Below, one piece after another: positions 54,189-63,630 of a DNA stretch of 64,000 nt; the first letter of the stretch is position 1, and the number at the start of each line of letters is the position of its first letter. Made by a program: the position numbers and the translations under genes. The notes beneath the pieces were generated by a model. It was not told the DNA's origin and ran no database searches. It was given only the letters and a program-made list of their open reading frames with translations. This stretch comes from Oceanobacillus sp. FSL K6-2867 (GTDB taxonomy: Bacteria; Bacillota; Bacilli; Bacillales; Amphibacillaceae): assembly GCF_037963145.1 (NCBI RefSeq), contig NZ_CP150144.1, positions 3,720,001-3,784,000 of the forward strand, given 5' to 3'.

Positions 54189-54881
54189 ATGCAAGCAGAT
54201 AACTTAACAGGGGGTCAGGAACTCCTATGTATCAATACAGAAAAAGTATATGACTGGATTCTTAATGAGGCAACGTTTGATTTAAGTTTGGCTGATTTAG
54301 AATTACCAGTTAACCCTGCTACTGGTGCGCAGTTAGAGTGTGACGATATTGATATTGACACGGTGACTTGTACGGTTGCTCCTGCTGCCGTAGATCCTAT
54401 TGTCATTTTGGATCGGGTGGATCAGCAATTCGTTATCGATGGAGCTCAGGTGACACTTCAACTGGTAAACATTCGTAAAAACTTTGAAGTAACCATCTTT
54501 GTAAATTTAATTCCAGAACTTGGAGGTGCAACAGTTGAAGTGGGTTCTGCCGAATTCACGCGTTGTGAACAAGTGATTCTTTGTGCGCCTGAAGGTACAG
54601 ATGTGAATGTAACTTACACAGATTTAGATTGCTTTGTATGTACAGCTATTTGTGATACTACAACTACCGCCACTCCTGATGAACTCGATGTGACAGTTAC
54701 TGTTCGTCTATGCCAAAGCATTCAATCTGTTTTTGATGTTACACTGGAGATTGTTGCTGACTTCTGTCAACCAAGGGATATACTTCCAATCCCTCCATGT
54801 CCTGCACCAACAATTCCACCACAATGCCCGGTTGTTTTCCCTAGTCAGCCTCAGCCTACTGTAAATGGTGATAATTGTTAA
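54189..54881 (+). CDS. Cys-rich presumed spore surface protein
   Basis: 230 residues from ATG 54189 behind cggaggtg. Acidic and beta-rich: LLCINTEKVYDWIL near the start, then repeated DV-VT-T / VTVTVR strands with Cys residues paired in ECDDIDIDTVTC, RCEQVILC and CFVCTAICDT. The C terminus is Pro-rich (PIPPCPAPTIPPQCP) and ends in Cys. No signal peptide, so mother-cell synthesis and assembly outside the forespore fit. The KVYDW motif occurs in other Bacillus spore-linked proteins as I recall, though I cannot name the family. Likely disulfide-crosslinked coat, exosporium or appendage subunit, and candidate glycan carrier. Confidence 0.72.
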   Translation: MQADNLTGGQELLCINTEKVYDWILNEATFDLSLADLELPVNPATGAQLECDDIDIDTVTCTVAPAAVDPIVILDRVDQQFVIDGAQVTLQLVNIRKNFEVTIFVNLIPELGGATVEVGSAEFTRCEQVILCAPEGTDVNVTYTDLDCFVCTAICDTTTTATPDELDVTVTVRLCQSIQSVFDVTLEIVADFCQPRDILPIPPCPAPTIPPQCPVVFPSQPQPTVNGDNC

Positions 54882-54893
54882 GTTCAAGCATAG

Positions 54894-54930
54894 AAATAAA
54901 GAGAGGAATTATTTCTCTCTTTATTTTTTT
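54894..54930 (+). terminator. Terminator after the Cys-rich protein gene
   Basis: aaataaagagag / ctctctttattt stem followed by seven T. Possibly leaky, because the paired genes continue 20 nt downstream. Confidence 0.85.
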
Positions 54931-54950
54931 ATTTGGAGGTGAATGTTTTC

Positions 54951-55520
54951 ATGAATAGACCGAATGATGTTCGTGAAAAAATCGATAAGTGGCAAGAAAT
55001 GAATACATCTTATCTAAAGGAAATAAAATCATTGGTAACTGAAACAAAAGCGTTAAAGGATTTTCAAATTATTAGCTATTTTACATACTCTGTAAATATA
55101 TTTCATAAACCTGGTCTCGAGAACTACTGTCTAGGTTCTTTTCATATTCTGAATGTTGGAGGAAGACCACTTAATAATCCATACATTTGTATAAAAGTGT
55201 CGCAAGATTCCCCTTTTGAGTTTTCTGGAAAATATCTATACAAGGATTCTAAGCAGAAAATGAGATTAGCAAACGCTTGGGAACGAATAAACGATCCAAT
55301 GGAAAAACAGGAGTATTGGCTGAAACCTGTTGAGAAAAATGTTCTTAACCCTTCTGAAACACTCTCTTTCCCAAATTTTCAAATGAAATGGCTTCCCGAA
55401 CCTTCCTATGCAGGCAGTATAATGGGGTTCACTTATGGAGACGAGGCTGCAGAAGGAATTAATTCCCTAAATCAAATTAATATTAGTGGTACGATTATCG
55501 AGGAGGATTCACATGAGTAG
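54951..55520 (+). CDS. Spore-locus protein, paralogue of the gene at 31795
   Basis: 189 residues from ATG 54951. Same build as 31795: short N-terminal coiled coil (VREKIDKWQEMNTSYLKEI), then GSFHILNVGGRPLNNPYICIKV, FEFSGKYLY, a NAWERIND box, YWLKPVEKNVLNPSETLSF and IMGFTYGDEAAEGINSLNQI. The match runs along the whole length. Its stop overlaps the following small acidic gene by 8 nt. No known function; the doubled arrangement at the two edges of the glycan cluster suggests a conserved module. Confidence 0.7.
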   Translation: MNRPNDVREKIDKWQEMNTSYLKEIKSLVTETKALKDFQIISYFTYSVNIFHKPGLENYCLGSFHILNVGGRPLNNPYICIKVSQDSPFEFSGKYLYKDSKQKMRLANAWERINDPMEKQEYWLKPVEKNVLNPSETLSFPNFQMKWLPEPSYAGSIMGFTYGDEAAEGINSLNQINISGTIIEEDSHE

Positions 55521-55818
55521 TGATCACATCAATCCAGATCAACAAAAGATAATTAATCAGCTAATCGAACGCTATGGAAAGCAACTGCAGGATGACAAAG
55601 GCAATAAGGATAATAGTTTCGTATTTTTAGAAAAACATACACTGCAGAGGTTTATCACATTTATGATGATGATTTTGGATAAAGAGAATAGTTCAGATAT
55701 AACAAGTGAGGAAGTTGAATCTCCGGACCTATCCGAACTTATAGCTTATCTTGATTTAATAATGGAAGACAATCAAAGGGCTTTTGAAGAGCTTATTCAT
55801 TTATTAAAAGAAATTTAA
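55513..55818 (+). CDS. Small acidic protein, partner of the preceding gene
   Basis: 101 residues from ATG 55513 after gaggagg. N-terminal polar region, a hydrophobic helix (LQRFITFMMMILD), an acidic linker (ENSSDITSEEVESPD) and a C-terminal helix (LDLIMEDNQRAFEELIHLL). Similar in layout to the protein at 32350, the second member of the other pair. Function unknown. Confidence 0.65.
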   Translation: MSSDHINPDQQKIINQLIERYGKQLQDDKGNKDNSFVFLEKHTLQRFITFMMMILDKENSSDITSEEVESPDLSELIAYLDLIMEDNQRAFEELIHLLKEI

Positions 55819-55877
55819 TTCCTGCAAATATATATAGTTGCAGAAATTATGCTTGAAGGTTACGAGGTGAATAAAAA

Positions 55878-57155
55878 ATGAGCAACTTTAAAGGATGGTT
55901 ATATCTTCCAGTCGAAATAAAGGTTAGAGAACTGGATGCTAAGTTACTTTTGGCATATTATGCTGCAAGAGAAGGTTATCGTGTCATTATAGGTGAACAT
56001 AGAATGGTTGAGCTAGCCTCCAGAACGTATCCTAAAGGAATTTTCTTTTCAAAAGGTTATCCAGAAGGATTTAGAAAAAGGATTATTACGGAAGCAAAAA
56101 GCAATGGACATATTTTAGTTGAATTGGACGAGGAAGGACTGATTTTAAATAATACAACTCAATATATAGATGACAGAATGAGATTAGACATGCTTCATCT
56201 TGTAACCCAAGAATATTGCTGGGGGAAATTTCAAAAAGAAACAATTTCAAATGCTGCTCCGTCATTTGCAAGCAATTGTCATATTGTAGGTCATCCGAGG
56301 TTTGATCTATTAACACCTAAGTTTAAAGCTTTATTTAAAAAAGAGGTTGAACAGATAAAGAATAAGTATCAGGAATTTATTTTGATTAATACAAGATTTT
56401 CACTTTATAATTCAGTATCAGAGAAGAAAAATCAAAATACAGATGGGCTCACCTTGTACATTAAGCGTTTATATTATTATTTCCTGGATTTGGTTAAAGC
56501 AATGTGTGAGCGATTTCCGGATACAAATTTTATTGTAAGACCGCACCCAGGAGAAAGTGCAAATGCTTATCGAGAGGCATTTTCCAAGTATCATAATGTC
56601 CATGTAATTCATGAAGGTAATATAGTTAAATGGCTAATGGCAGCAAAAGTTATTGTTCAAAATGGCTGTACTTCCAGCATCGAAGCATTTCTAATTGGAA
56701 GACCAATTATTTCATATATACCAATAATCTCAGAAAAATATGATGTTGAATTTCCAAATGAGTTAGGGATTAAAGCAAGGAATACAAAAGAAGTTAATAG
56801 CCTATTAGAGAATATAATGAATAAACCATGGACTGAGCATAATTATGAACAACAAAGAAAAGAGAGTGAAAAGTATTTACATAAGTATTATAAAGCTCCG
56901 AATCAGGAGTTTTCATACGTTGAAATAATACGATTATTAGACACTATAAAACTTCCCCCATTTAGTGGAAACGTATCTTCACTGCAAAAAACATTTTATT
57001 TAAAGGAAAACAAGAAAGTAAAACATTTTTTCCCCTCACTAACCATATCAGAAATTATGCATTTTTTTACTGTCTTAAATGGAGTAGAAAAATTTAATTG
57101 TCTTTTTATTATTAAAAAGTTAGGAAAAAATTTATATGAAATATCCAAAAAATAA
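55878..57155 (+). CDS. TIGR04396-like surface carbohydrate biosynthesis protein
   Basis: 425 residues. LYLPVEIKVRELDAKLLLAYYAAREGYRVIIGEH is the characteristic start of the surface-carbohydrate biosynthesis family found in sialic and legionaminic acid loci; IVGHPRFDLL, FIVRPHPGES and NGCTSSIEAFLIGRP follow the GT-B capsule-transferase pattern also seen in the four SpsB-like copies. It is distant from those. Probably transfers a sugar acid to the surface polymer. Ribosome site acgaggtga; 59 nt after the small acidic gene. Confidence 0.78.
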   Translation: MSNFKGWLYLPVEIKVRELDAKLLLAYYAAREGYRVIIGEHRMVELASRTYPKGIFFSKGYPEGFRKRIITEAKSNGHILVELDEEGLILNNTTQYIDDRMRLDMLHLVTQEYCWGKFQKETISNAAPSFASNCHIVGHPRFDLLTPKFKALFKKEVEQIKNKYQEFILINTRFSLYNSVSEKKNQNTDGLTLYIKRLYYYFLDLVKAMCERFPDTNFIVRPHPGESANAYREAFSKYHNVHVIHEGNIVKWLMAAKVIVQNGCTSSIEAFLIGRPIISYIPIISEKYDVEFPNELGIKARNTKEVNSLLENIMNKPWTEHNYEQQRKESEKYLHKYYKAPNQEFSYVEIIRLLDTIKLPPFSGNVSSLQKTFYLKENKKVKHFFPSLTISEIMHFFTVLNGVEKFNCLFIIKKLGKNLYEISKK

Positions 57156-57266
57156 ACCCTTAGTTTAGACGACGCTGCTTTTGCTTGCAAAATAATATTG
57201 ATGAGAATTTTGATGTTTTTTTCTATACTTGTCCTTACTGTAACTTAGGCACATACCACCGCCTGT

Positions 57267-57293
57267 ACCTTTACTCATTGTCGACATATACTA
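57267..57293 (+). promoter_or_regulatory. SigK-type promoter of the 49-residue protein gene
   Basis: AC at 57267, 16 nt, CATATACTA at 57285, matching the consensus CATA-N3-TA exactly. It lies 29 nt upstream of the start codon. Confidence 0.6.
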
Positions 57294-57321
57294 TTTAGCG
57301 AATAAGAAAAGAGGTGTTAAG

Positions 57322-57471
57322 ATGAGTAAAATTACTGCAAGGGCTCAAAAGGTTCGGACAAAGGGCTGTGGATGTGGATCAAGTCGAGCAGTAAAATCAC
57401 GGAACCTAAATAGTACATCGAATACTAAAAGGGTACTAAATCGGCCAATTAAAGCTAGAAATTTAAGGTAG
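57322..57471 (+). CDS. Small basic Cys-containing protein, probably spore-associated
   Basis: 49 residues: MSKITARAQKVRTKGCGCGS, then a basic Arg/Lys/Asn/Ser-rich stretch ending RNLR. Very high pI. The CGCG pair could form a disulfide or bind metal. Ribosome site gaggtg 8 nt upstream. A SigK-like promoter and a strong terminator at 57494 bracket it, so it is a complete small transcription unit. Basic small proteins of this sort occur in the spore coat (CotG-like), but I see no specific homology. Confidence 0.65.
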   Translation: MSKITARAQKVRTKGCGCGSSRAVKSRNLNSTSNTKRVLNRPIKARNLR

Positions 57472-57493
57472 CTTCAGGTGTTACTATTTGAAT

Positions 57494-57532
57494 AAATAAC
57501 AAACCAATGGGGCTCCATTGGTTTGTTATTTT
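57494..57532 (+). terminator. Strong terminator after the small basic gene
   Basis: aataacaaaccaatgg / ccattggtttgttatt perfect 16-bp stem with a ggct loop and tttt after it. Confidence 0.88.
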
Positions 57533-58213
57533 AGGATAAAGTTCTATTAAAAACGATTTTGATTTGTTTTATTAGATTCATATTATCACTTCGTATCCTG
57601 ATCAATATCCACCCGATTTTTTACGGAATGCTTGATTTTTCAACTTTTTTCTTGTTTCTTTCCCCAGATATTTACCGCTTAAATATTACATTTTCTTGAT
57701 CTGCAATTTCCTTAATTGACATATTGCAAAGGATATAGTATCTTACCTTTTCCTGTGCATTTATTTCTTTTCGAATTTGGTCAATTAAGCATATAGTTAA
57801 AATAGGTAGCCATGGGACCTTTATACGGCTCAAATGTCTCATATGCTTTCTATAAGGCGAAAAACCCTTGAGATTAAAAGTCTTCATTTTGTGATTTCGA
57901 ATTTTTAACCGATTAAGTTAATAATGTATTTGCTTTTTATTATGGCTAAAAATTTCCTTGAAGTGATTTTTTTTCGCTATTTTTCAGAAATCATCTCCAT
58001 TCTATATAAAACTCAACATATCGTCTTGTAACAACTTCATCGAAATGAAATATCTGTCTGGGGGTGTGAAAAGTAAAATTAATAGGCAGTTATATTATTT
58101 CAAAGAATTAAGATTAAAAGACCAGTGTACTAGATAAAGCATCGGCATGTTAGAATTATAAAAGAAAGCGTTATCATTTTTGGCTTGATATTGTGGGATT
58201 GGGGGATATAAAA
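57533..58213. other. Intergenic region
   Basis: No gene I can support. A minus-strand frame at 57672-57887 could encode 71 residues with an HTH-like end (SIKEIADQEN), but it has no ribosome site. The promoter of the M20 peptidase gene must lie near its right end and was not clearly identified. Confidence 0.3.
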
Positions 58214-59821
58214 ATGCATGAATTTAAATGGGATGGTCCAGAAAAGCTGCGTGCATTATTAGGTGAAGTGGTAAGCTGGAAAAGCATGACTCTTTCGGAA
58301 GGGGAGCGGCAATTTCCTGCAAAGCTGCAGGCGAAACTTCAGGACCTGACGTATTTTCAAAAACACCCAGATCAATTAGCACTGCATGAGGCCGACTTAA
58401 GAAGGAAATTTTTAACAGCTTTATACAAACACCCTGAGGCAGAAGAAACAATTTGCCTTTTGAGTCATTTCGATACAGTTAACACAGAAGAGTATGGATC
58501 TCTAGAACCGTTAGCAACACAACCTGAGGAACTTACAAAAGTATTTTTGGAAAGTCAAGAAGGATTGCCAAAAGATGTAAAAAGGGATTTGCAGTCTGGT
58601 AATTATTTATTTGGCCGAGGGACGATGGATATGAAAATGGGGCTAGTCATGCATATGAGTTTAATAGAGAAAGCAACGATTGAAAAATGGCCAATTAATT
58701 TGCTGCTGTTAACTGTTCCTGATGAGGAAGTAAATTCTTCTGGTATGAGGCATGCAGTTCCAATTCTTTTGGAATTGCAAAAGCAGCATCAGCTCAGCTA
58801 TAAATTATTTTTAAATAGTGAACCAGTTTTCACTCAAGAGCCAATGGATCGAGCGCATTACTTATATACGGGATCAATGGGCAAAATACTTGCTGCCGCT
58901 TTGTTTTATGGTAAGGAAACACATGCTGGTGAGCCGTTGAGCGGAATGACGTCCCCTTTTATTGCATCTTTTTTAACACAGGAAATGGAATGGAATGACC
59001 TATTTCAAGAGACCGCATTAGGTGAAACGACGCCACTTCCAGTTACGCTACAGCAAACAGATTTAAGGCTGCTTTATTCCACCCAAACACCTTACAGGTC
59101 TTCAGCGCTTTATAATATTTTTATGATGAAACGCGGTGCAAAAGATGTATTTGATCTTTTTGAAACAGTGGCTCAAACAGCTGCAAATAAATGTAACGAA
59201 GTTTATAAGGGAATTTGTAAGAAACAGAATGTGGAACCAATAGGGAAGGTAAAGGTCATTCGTTATAAGGATTTATTAAACTATGCGACGAAAAAGTTAG
59301 GGGAAGCATTTGTTAATGAGGTTAAGGCGGATATTCAGTATATGGAAGGCTGGGATGAGCGGGAAAAATCACTTCGTATAACTGATAAATTAATGCTCCA
59401 ATGTCAGGAAATTGCTCCAGCAATTGTGATTCTTTTAGCACCACCATATTATCCTGCAGTTAATTCAACAGGCAATGAACTTATTGAAGCTTCAACGGCA
59501 TTTGTAAGAAAGCTGGCAAAGGAGAAATTTAATTTACAGATTAAACGGATTCATTATTTTAATGGGCTTTGTGATTTAAGTTATGTCAGCTATACTGGTA
59601 ACGAAAAGGGATGGCGTGCATTTGAGGAAAATACACCGGTATGGGGAGATAGCTATATGATTCCATTTGAAGAAATGCGCCAGCTAAATGCACCTGTATT
59701 AAATGTTGGCCCATTTGGCTATGATGCCCATAAACGTACAGAACGTCTGAATATAAAAAATGCTTTTGAAGAATTTCCTGTTATTATGGAAGCATTAATA
59801 CATGAGATCAGCACAATGTAG
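58214..59821 (+). CDS. rocB: RocB-like M20 family peptidase
   Basis: 535 residues, as B. subtilis RocB (about 566). Metal site pattern of M20 peptidases: LLSHFDTVN (first His/Asp), GRGTMDMKMG (second Asp), VPDEEVNSSG (Glu-Glu) and the late GYDAHKRTERLN (His). RocB was linked to arginine breakdown; its reaction is unproven. Start ATG 58214 is 8 nt after gggggat; GTG 58193 is less likely. No other roc genes near. Confidence 0.85.
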   Translation: MHEFKWDGPEKLRALLGEVVSWKSMTLSEGERQFPAKLQAKLQDLTYFQKHPDQLALHEADLRRKFLTALYKHPEAEETICLLSHFDTVNTEEYGSLEPLATQPEELTKVFLESQEGLPKDVKRDLQSGNYLFGRGTMDMKMGLVMHMSLIEKATIEKWPINLLLLTVPDEEVNSSGMRHAVPILLELQKQHQLSYKLFLNSEPVFTQEPMDRAHYLYTGSMGKILAAALFYGKETHAGEPLSGMTSPFIASFLTQEMEWNDLFQETALGETTPLPVTLQQTDLRLLYSTQTPYRSSALYNIFMMKRGAKDVFDLFETVAQTAANKCNEVYKGICKKQNVEPIGKVKVIRYKDLLNYATKKLGEAFVNEVKADIQYMEGWDEREKSLRITDKLMLQCQEIAPAIVILLAPPYYPAVNSTGNELIEASTAFVRKLAKEKFNLQIKRIHYFNGLCDLSYVSYTGNEKGWRAFEENTPVWGDSYMIPFEEMRQLNAPVLNVGPFGYDAHKRTERLNIKNAFEEFPVIMEALIHEISTM

Positions 59822-59896
59822 TTTTGCTCCTCAGCATATTCCTTTTTAGGCTGCATACGTTATTTTTTTAGACGTGCTTGGTTGCTTTGTAATAAG

Positions 59897-59943
59897 AATA
59901 AGAGGGATGTACCCAATTTATTTGGTACGCACCTCTTATTTTT
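59897..59943. terminator. Bidirectional terminator, rocB / FAD dehydrogenase
   Basis: aataagaggg-tgtacc / ggtacg-cctcttatt interrupted stem flanked by A and T residues; between convergent genes. Confidence 0.7.
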
Positions 59944-59984
59944 GAATAAAAAAAGTTATTCTGTTGTTGTGTTTATAATTATTA

Positions 59985-61379
59985 TTATAGCTTATTAGTT
60001 TTTACCTTTAACACTTTATTCGGATTAAGTATACCGTTTGGATCGAGCGCAAGCTTAATTGTTTCCATAACTTTTAGTGCCTCTCCATGCTCTTTTTCTT
60101 GATACTTGACTTTCCCAGCTCCGACACCGTGTTCGCCTGTACATGTTCCTCCACGAACTAAAGCATATTCTACGATTTGTTCATTGAGCTCTTCTGTTTT
60201 TTGGACTTCCAGGGGATTATTCATATCGATCATTAGAATAATATGATAGTTTCCATCGCCAACATGGCCAGTAATTCCACCTGGAAGTCCAAGCTGGTCA
60301 ACAACTTTTCTTGCATGATGGATTGCCCCAGCCAGCTCTGAAATTGGCAGACAGACATCAGTTACCATCATTTTTCTTCCTGGATATCCGTGTACAAAAG
60401 AATATGCAAGATTATGTCTTGCTTCCCAAAGCTTATTGCGTGCAGCTGTGTCGTTTTCAAATTGCATCCCTAGACAATAGTAGTCTTGAAATATTTCTTC
60501 GGTAAAGGCAACATCCTGTTTTAAACCCGCTTCATTACCATGGAATTCAAGAAATAAGGTTGGCACTTCTTCATAGTTCGTATCACTAAATTGATTTACC
60601 TGTTTTATTGAAGTTTCATCAACGATTTCTATTCTTCCCATCGGGATACCTGCTTGCAAAACAGCAACTACTGCTTGGATTGCATCATCAATAGTTTGGA
60701 AGGTTGCACGTGCTGCAGTGATAAATTCTGGGATGCCAAACACTTTTAATGTTAATTCTGTAATACAGCCAAGAGTTCCTTCAGAACCAACAAAAATACC
60801 ATTTAAATGGTAGCCGGACGAGGACTTAGCAGCAAGCGTGCCACTATGGATGATTGTGCCATCTGCAAGTACAATTTCCATATCACGAACATTGTCCCGC
60901 ATTGTACCATATCGAACCGATAGTGTACCACTTGCATTTGTTGCTGCCATCCCGCCAATTGTCGCATCTGCGCCAGGATCTACAGGGAAAAATAGACCGT
61001 ATTTCTTCAATTCGTTGTTCAGTTGGGTACGTGTTACGCCGGGTCCAACTTTTACAAGAAAGTCATTTTCCTGTACTTCTATAATATTGTTCATTAATGA
61101 GAAGTCAATGGTTATTCCTTGTTCATATGGGATGACATGACCTTCCAGACTGGAACCCATCCCAAATGGGTATACAGGTATTCGATTCTCGTTCGCTAGC
61201 ATAATGATTGTACGAACTTGCTCGGTTGTTTCGGGGAAAATTACCACATTTGGCTTACTGGGTGTGTGGTAGGACTCATCCTTACTGTGTAATTCAAGAA
61301 CAGTTTCGTTAGTGGTGATCTGATTTTTTCGCAGGGTTTTATGTAATTCAGAAATGATGGCTGTTAATCTTTGATTCAA
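59985..61379 (-). CDS. FAD-linked D-lactate/glycolate-type dehydrogenase
   Basis: 464 residues. FAD PCMH domain (PVYPFGMGSSLEGHV, DPGADATIGGMAATNASGTL) and the GlcD/LDHD C-terminal cap with the metal-binding GHVGDGNYHIILMID and TGEHGVGAGK. Oxidises a 2-hydroxy acid, probably D-lactate or glycolate, passing electrons to a carrier. No GlcE/GlcF partner is adjacent. Start is TTG 61379 behind gaggaggg at 7 nt. The gene ends before the bidirectional terminator. Confidence 0.9.
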   Translation of the reverse strand: MNQRLTAIISELHKTLRKNQITTNETVLELHSKDESYHTPSKPNVVIFPETTEQVRTIIMLANENRIPVYPFGMGSSLEGHVIPYEQGITIDFSLMNNIIEVQENDFLVKVGPGVTRTQLNNELKKYGLFFPVDPGADATIGGMAATNASGTLSVRYGTMRDNVRDMEIVLADGTIIHSGTLAAKSSSGYHLNGIFVGSEGTLGCITELTLKVFGIPEFITAARATFQTIDDAIQAVVAVLQAGIPMGRIEIVDETSIKQVNQFSDTNYEEVPTLFLEFHGNEAGLKQDVAFTEEIFQDYYCLGMQFENDTAARNKLWEARHNLAYSFVHGYPGRKMMVTDVCLPISELAGAIHHARKVVDQLGLPGGITGHVGDGNYHIILMIDMNNPLEVQKTEELNEQIVEYALVRGGTCTGEHGVGAGKVKYQEKEHGEALKVMETIKLALDPNGILNPNKVLKVKTNKL

Positions 61380-61621
61380 GAAAATACCCTCCTCTTAAAA
61401 AATGTTTTTATATGAAGTATATCTGATCTATTATTTAAAGTCTATGAAGGTTGCGTATTTTCATTCAATTTAAATGATATATTGCCGTTTTTCATTTTAT
61501 TTACAAGTTACGACTGGATGGTTTTCTGCTGTATTTTTCAGGGATTAAATGAAAAGCAGCATAATAGGATTTAATTTTTAAATAGAAAGGAGTATAATCG
61601 AATAGTATGGGGGTGACATAG

Positions 61622-61870
61622 ATGGGTATTGCAAATATCGGAATTCCAGGTTTAATCCTAATTGTAATTCTTGCCTTAATTATTTTCGGACCGAAAAAAT
61701 TACCGGAAATCGGTAAGGCCGCTGGACAAACGTTGCGCGAATTTAAAAGTTCTGCTAATAATTTGATTGATGATGAAGATTCGGATGAGGATAAAAAGAA
61801 AAATAATGATAAAGATAGTGATGAAGATAAAGATAATGAACTAAAAAAAGAGGATTCAAACAAAGCATAA
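61622..61870 (+). CDS. tatA: Twin-arginine translocase subunit TatA
   Basis: 82 residues. One N-terminal TM segment (about 6-22), then [20 protein letters not shown], the invariant FGP and amphipathic helix of TatA, and a long charged Asp/Lys tail. TatA oligomers form the pore of the Tat system. No tatC follows, so the TatC is encoded elsewhere. Ribosome site gggggtga. Confidence 0.93.
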   Translation: MGIANIGIPGLILIVILALIIFGPKKLPEIGKAAGQTLREFKSSANNLIDDEDSDEDKKKNNDKDSDEDKDNELKKEDSNKA

Positions 61871-61877
61871 AAAGTAA

Positions 61878-61914
61878 AGTGCCAGAATCAACATATTAAT
61901 TCTGGCACTTTTTT
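61878..61914. terminator. Bidirectional terminator, tatA / GGDEF-EAL gene
   Basis: aagtgccagaat / attctggcactt perfect 12-bp stem, T run on plus and A run on minus side. Confidence 0.85.
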
Positions 61915-61935
61915 ATTTAGGCTGGACATGAGCAA

Positions 61936-63630
61936 TTAGCCTAAATGGCTAAATAATTCCGTGATTTGACGATCACCTATAGGTTTACTGAAATAATAGC
62001 CTTGTCCTTCATGGCATTTTTGCTTTTTTAGATAATTAAGCTGGTCTTCACTTTCAATACCTTCAGCAATCACTCGGAAGTTTAAATTCTTACCCATGCT
62101 AATGATTGTATTGGCAATGATTTCGCCGTCTCTGTCCAAATCATCAATAAAGGATTTGTCAATTTTGAGTGTATCGATTGGCAGGCGCTTTAAATAGCTC
62201 AAGGAGGAGTAACCAGTACCAAAGTCGTCGATGGAGACGTTAACACCTAGTTCCTTTAATTTATTAATCGTTCTTGAAGATGTCTCAATATCAAGAATAG
62301 TTCTTTCCGTTATCTCGATTTCCAAGTAAGATGCGTCTAATAGTGACTCGTTTAAAATTACCTGGAGATCATAAATGAATTGTTTATCCTTAAATTGCAT
62401 TGGTGAAACATTGACACAAACACGCTGCAGCAGGATACCTTGTTCCTGCCACACTTTCATTTGACTGCAGACTGTGGCCAGTATCCATTTACCAACCGGG
62501 ACAATCAGACCGTTTTCCTCCAGAACAGGGATGAACTCGTTTGGCGGGACAAATCCCAGTTTTCTATTATGCCAGCGCAGCAATGCTTCCACACCAACAA
62601 TTTTATTGTTTTTGAGATTGACAATCGGTTGGTAGAGAACTTTAAATTCATTTCGTTCAAGTGCCACTTTTGATTCTAAGTCTAATTGGTAGATCCGCTC
62701 ATGCAAAATATTTTGCTCTTCTGTATTAAAGCAGTATTGGTTACCACCATTTCTTTTAGCGTGGTACATCGCTGTATCAGCTTGTTTCATTAAAGATTCT
62801 ATAAAAGTATAGCCAGAACAATCTTTTGAAATGTAGACTTGTCTGCTAATTCCGATACTTGCAGACGCAGATATCTGATGATCGCCGATTTGATAGGGTA
62901 GGTGGGTTTGTTTCAGAATATTTGCTGCTAATGTTTGTACAGCATGATCTGGAAGATTATTTAAAATAATGATAAATTCATCCCCGCCCTGCCGTGCGAT
63001 AAAGTCTGAATTTGTTAAAAAACTTTTTAGACGATTGGCGACCATTTTAAGTATAATGTCACCAGTATCATGACCGAAATGATCATTAATGGCCTTAAAA
63101 CGATCTAAGTCAAGATACAGTACAGTCACAACTTCTTGCGGCTGTATTAATTGATTTTCAACCCATTTCCGGAAATGATTTCGGTTTGGAAGCTTTGTAA
63201 CAGGGTCTGTATAGCCGGTATCCTCCATATACGCTTCATATTCTTTTCGTTTTGTAATGTCATGGCGAACTGAAATATATTGATATGGTGTACCTTCAGG
63301 CGTTAAAAATGGAACGATGGTGGTGTCTACCCAATAATAAGTTCCATCCCTAGCTTTATTCTTAATTTCACCTCTCCACACATTTCCCTCACAAATCGTT
63401 TCCCATAAATCTTTAAAAAAAGAGCTCGGATGAAAACCTGAATTAATGATATTATGATTTCTGCCAATTAATTCTGCTTCATTGTATTTTGATATATCGC
63501 AAAACTTATCATTTACATATGTAATGATTCCTTTATTATCAGTTATGGCAACAATTGATGATGCATCGAGGGCAAATTTAATATCTTTAAGCTTTTGATA
63601 TAATTTATCTAGCTCCATGTTATGGTTCAT
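61936..63630 (-). CDS. PAS-GGDEF-EAL signalling protein
   Basis: 564 residues. PAS domain (about 15-130) with the [10 protein letters not shown] pattern of heme- or flavin-binding PAS; GGDEF domain (about 140-300) with an intact GGDEF at 215-219; EAL domain (about 315-560) with EALLRW (Glu348), NVSPMQF, EIEITE and DDFGTGYSS (468-476). The inhibitory RxxD site upstream of GGDEF is missing (TNSD there). No TM segment, so cytoplasmic. Both synthesis and breakdown of cyclic-di-GMP are possible. Ribosome site gagaggta. Confidence 0.92.
   Translation of the reverse strand: MNHNMELDKLYQKLKDIKFALDASSIVAITDNKGIITYVNDKFCDISKYNEAELIGRNHNIINSGFHPSSFFKDLWETICEGNVWRGEIKNKARDGTYYWVDTTIVPFLTPEGTPYQYISVRHDITKRKEYEAYMEDTGYTDPVTKLPNRNHFRKWVENQLIQPQEVVTVLYLDLDRFKAINDHFGHDTGDIILKMVANRLKSFLTNSDFIARQGGDEFIIILNNLPDHAVQTLAANILKQTHLPYQIGDHQISASASIGISRQVYISKDCSGYTFIESLMKQADTAMYHAKRNGGNQYCFNTEEQNILHERIYQLDLESKVALERNEFKVLYQPIVNLKNNKIVGVEALLRWHNRKLGFVPPNEFIPVLEENGLIVPVGKWILATVCSQMKVWQEQGILLQRVCVNVSPMQFKDKQFIYDLQVILNESLLDASYLEIEITERTILDIETSSRTINKLKELGVNVSIDDFGTGYSSLSYLKRLPIDTLKIDKSFIDDLDRDGEIIANTIISMGKNLNFRVIAEGIESEDQLNYLKKQKCHEGQGYYFSKPIGDRQITELFSHLG

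Noticed and set aside
57672..57887. 71-codon minus-strand ORF with an HTH-like end
   Set aside because: No ribosome site, low-complexity basic start, no partner gene; kept only as a remark.
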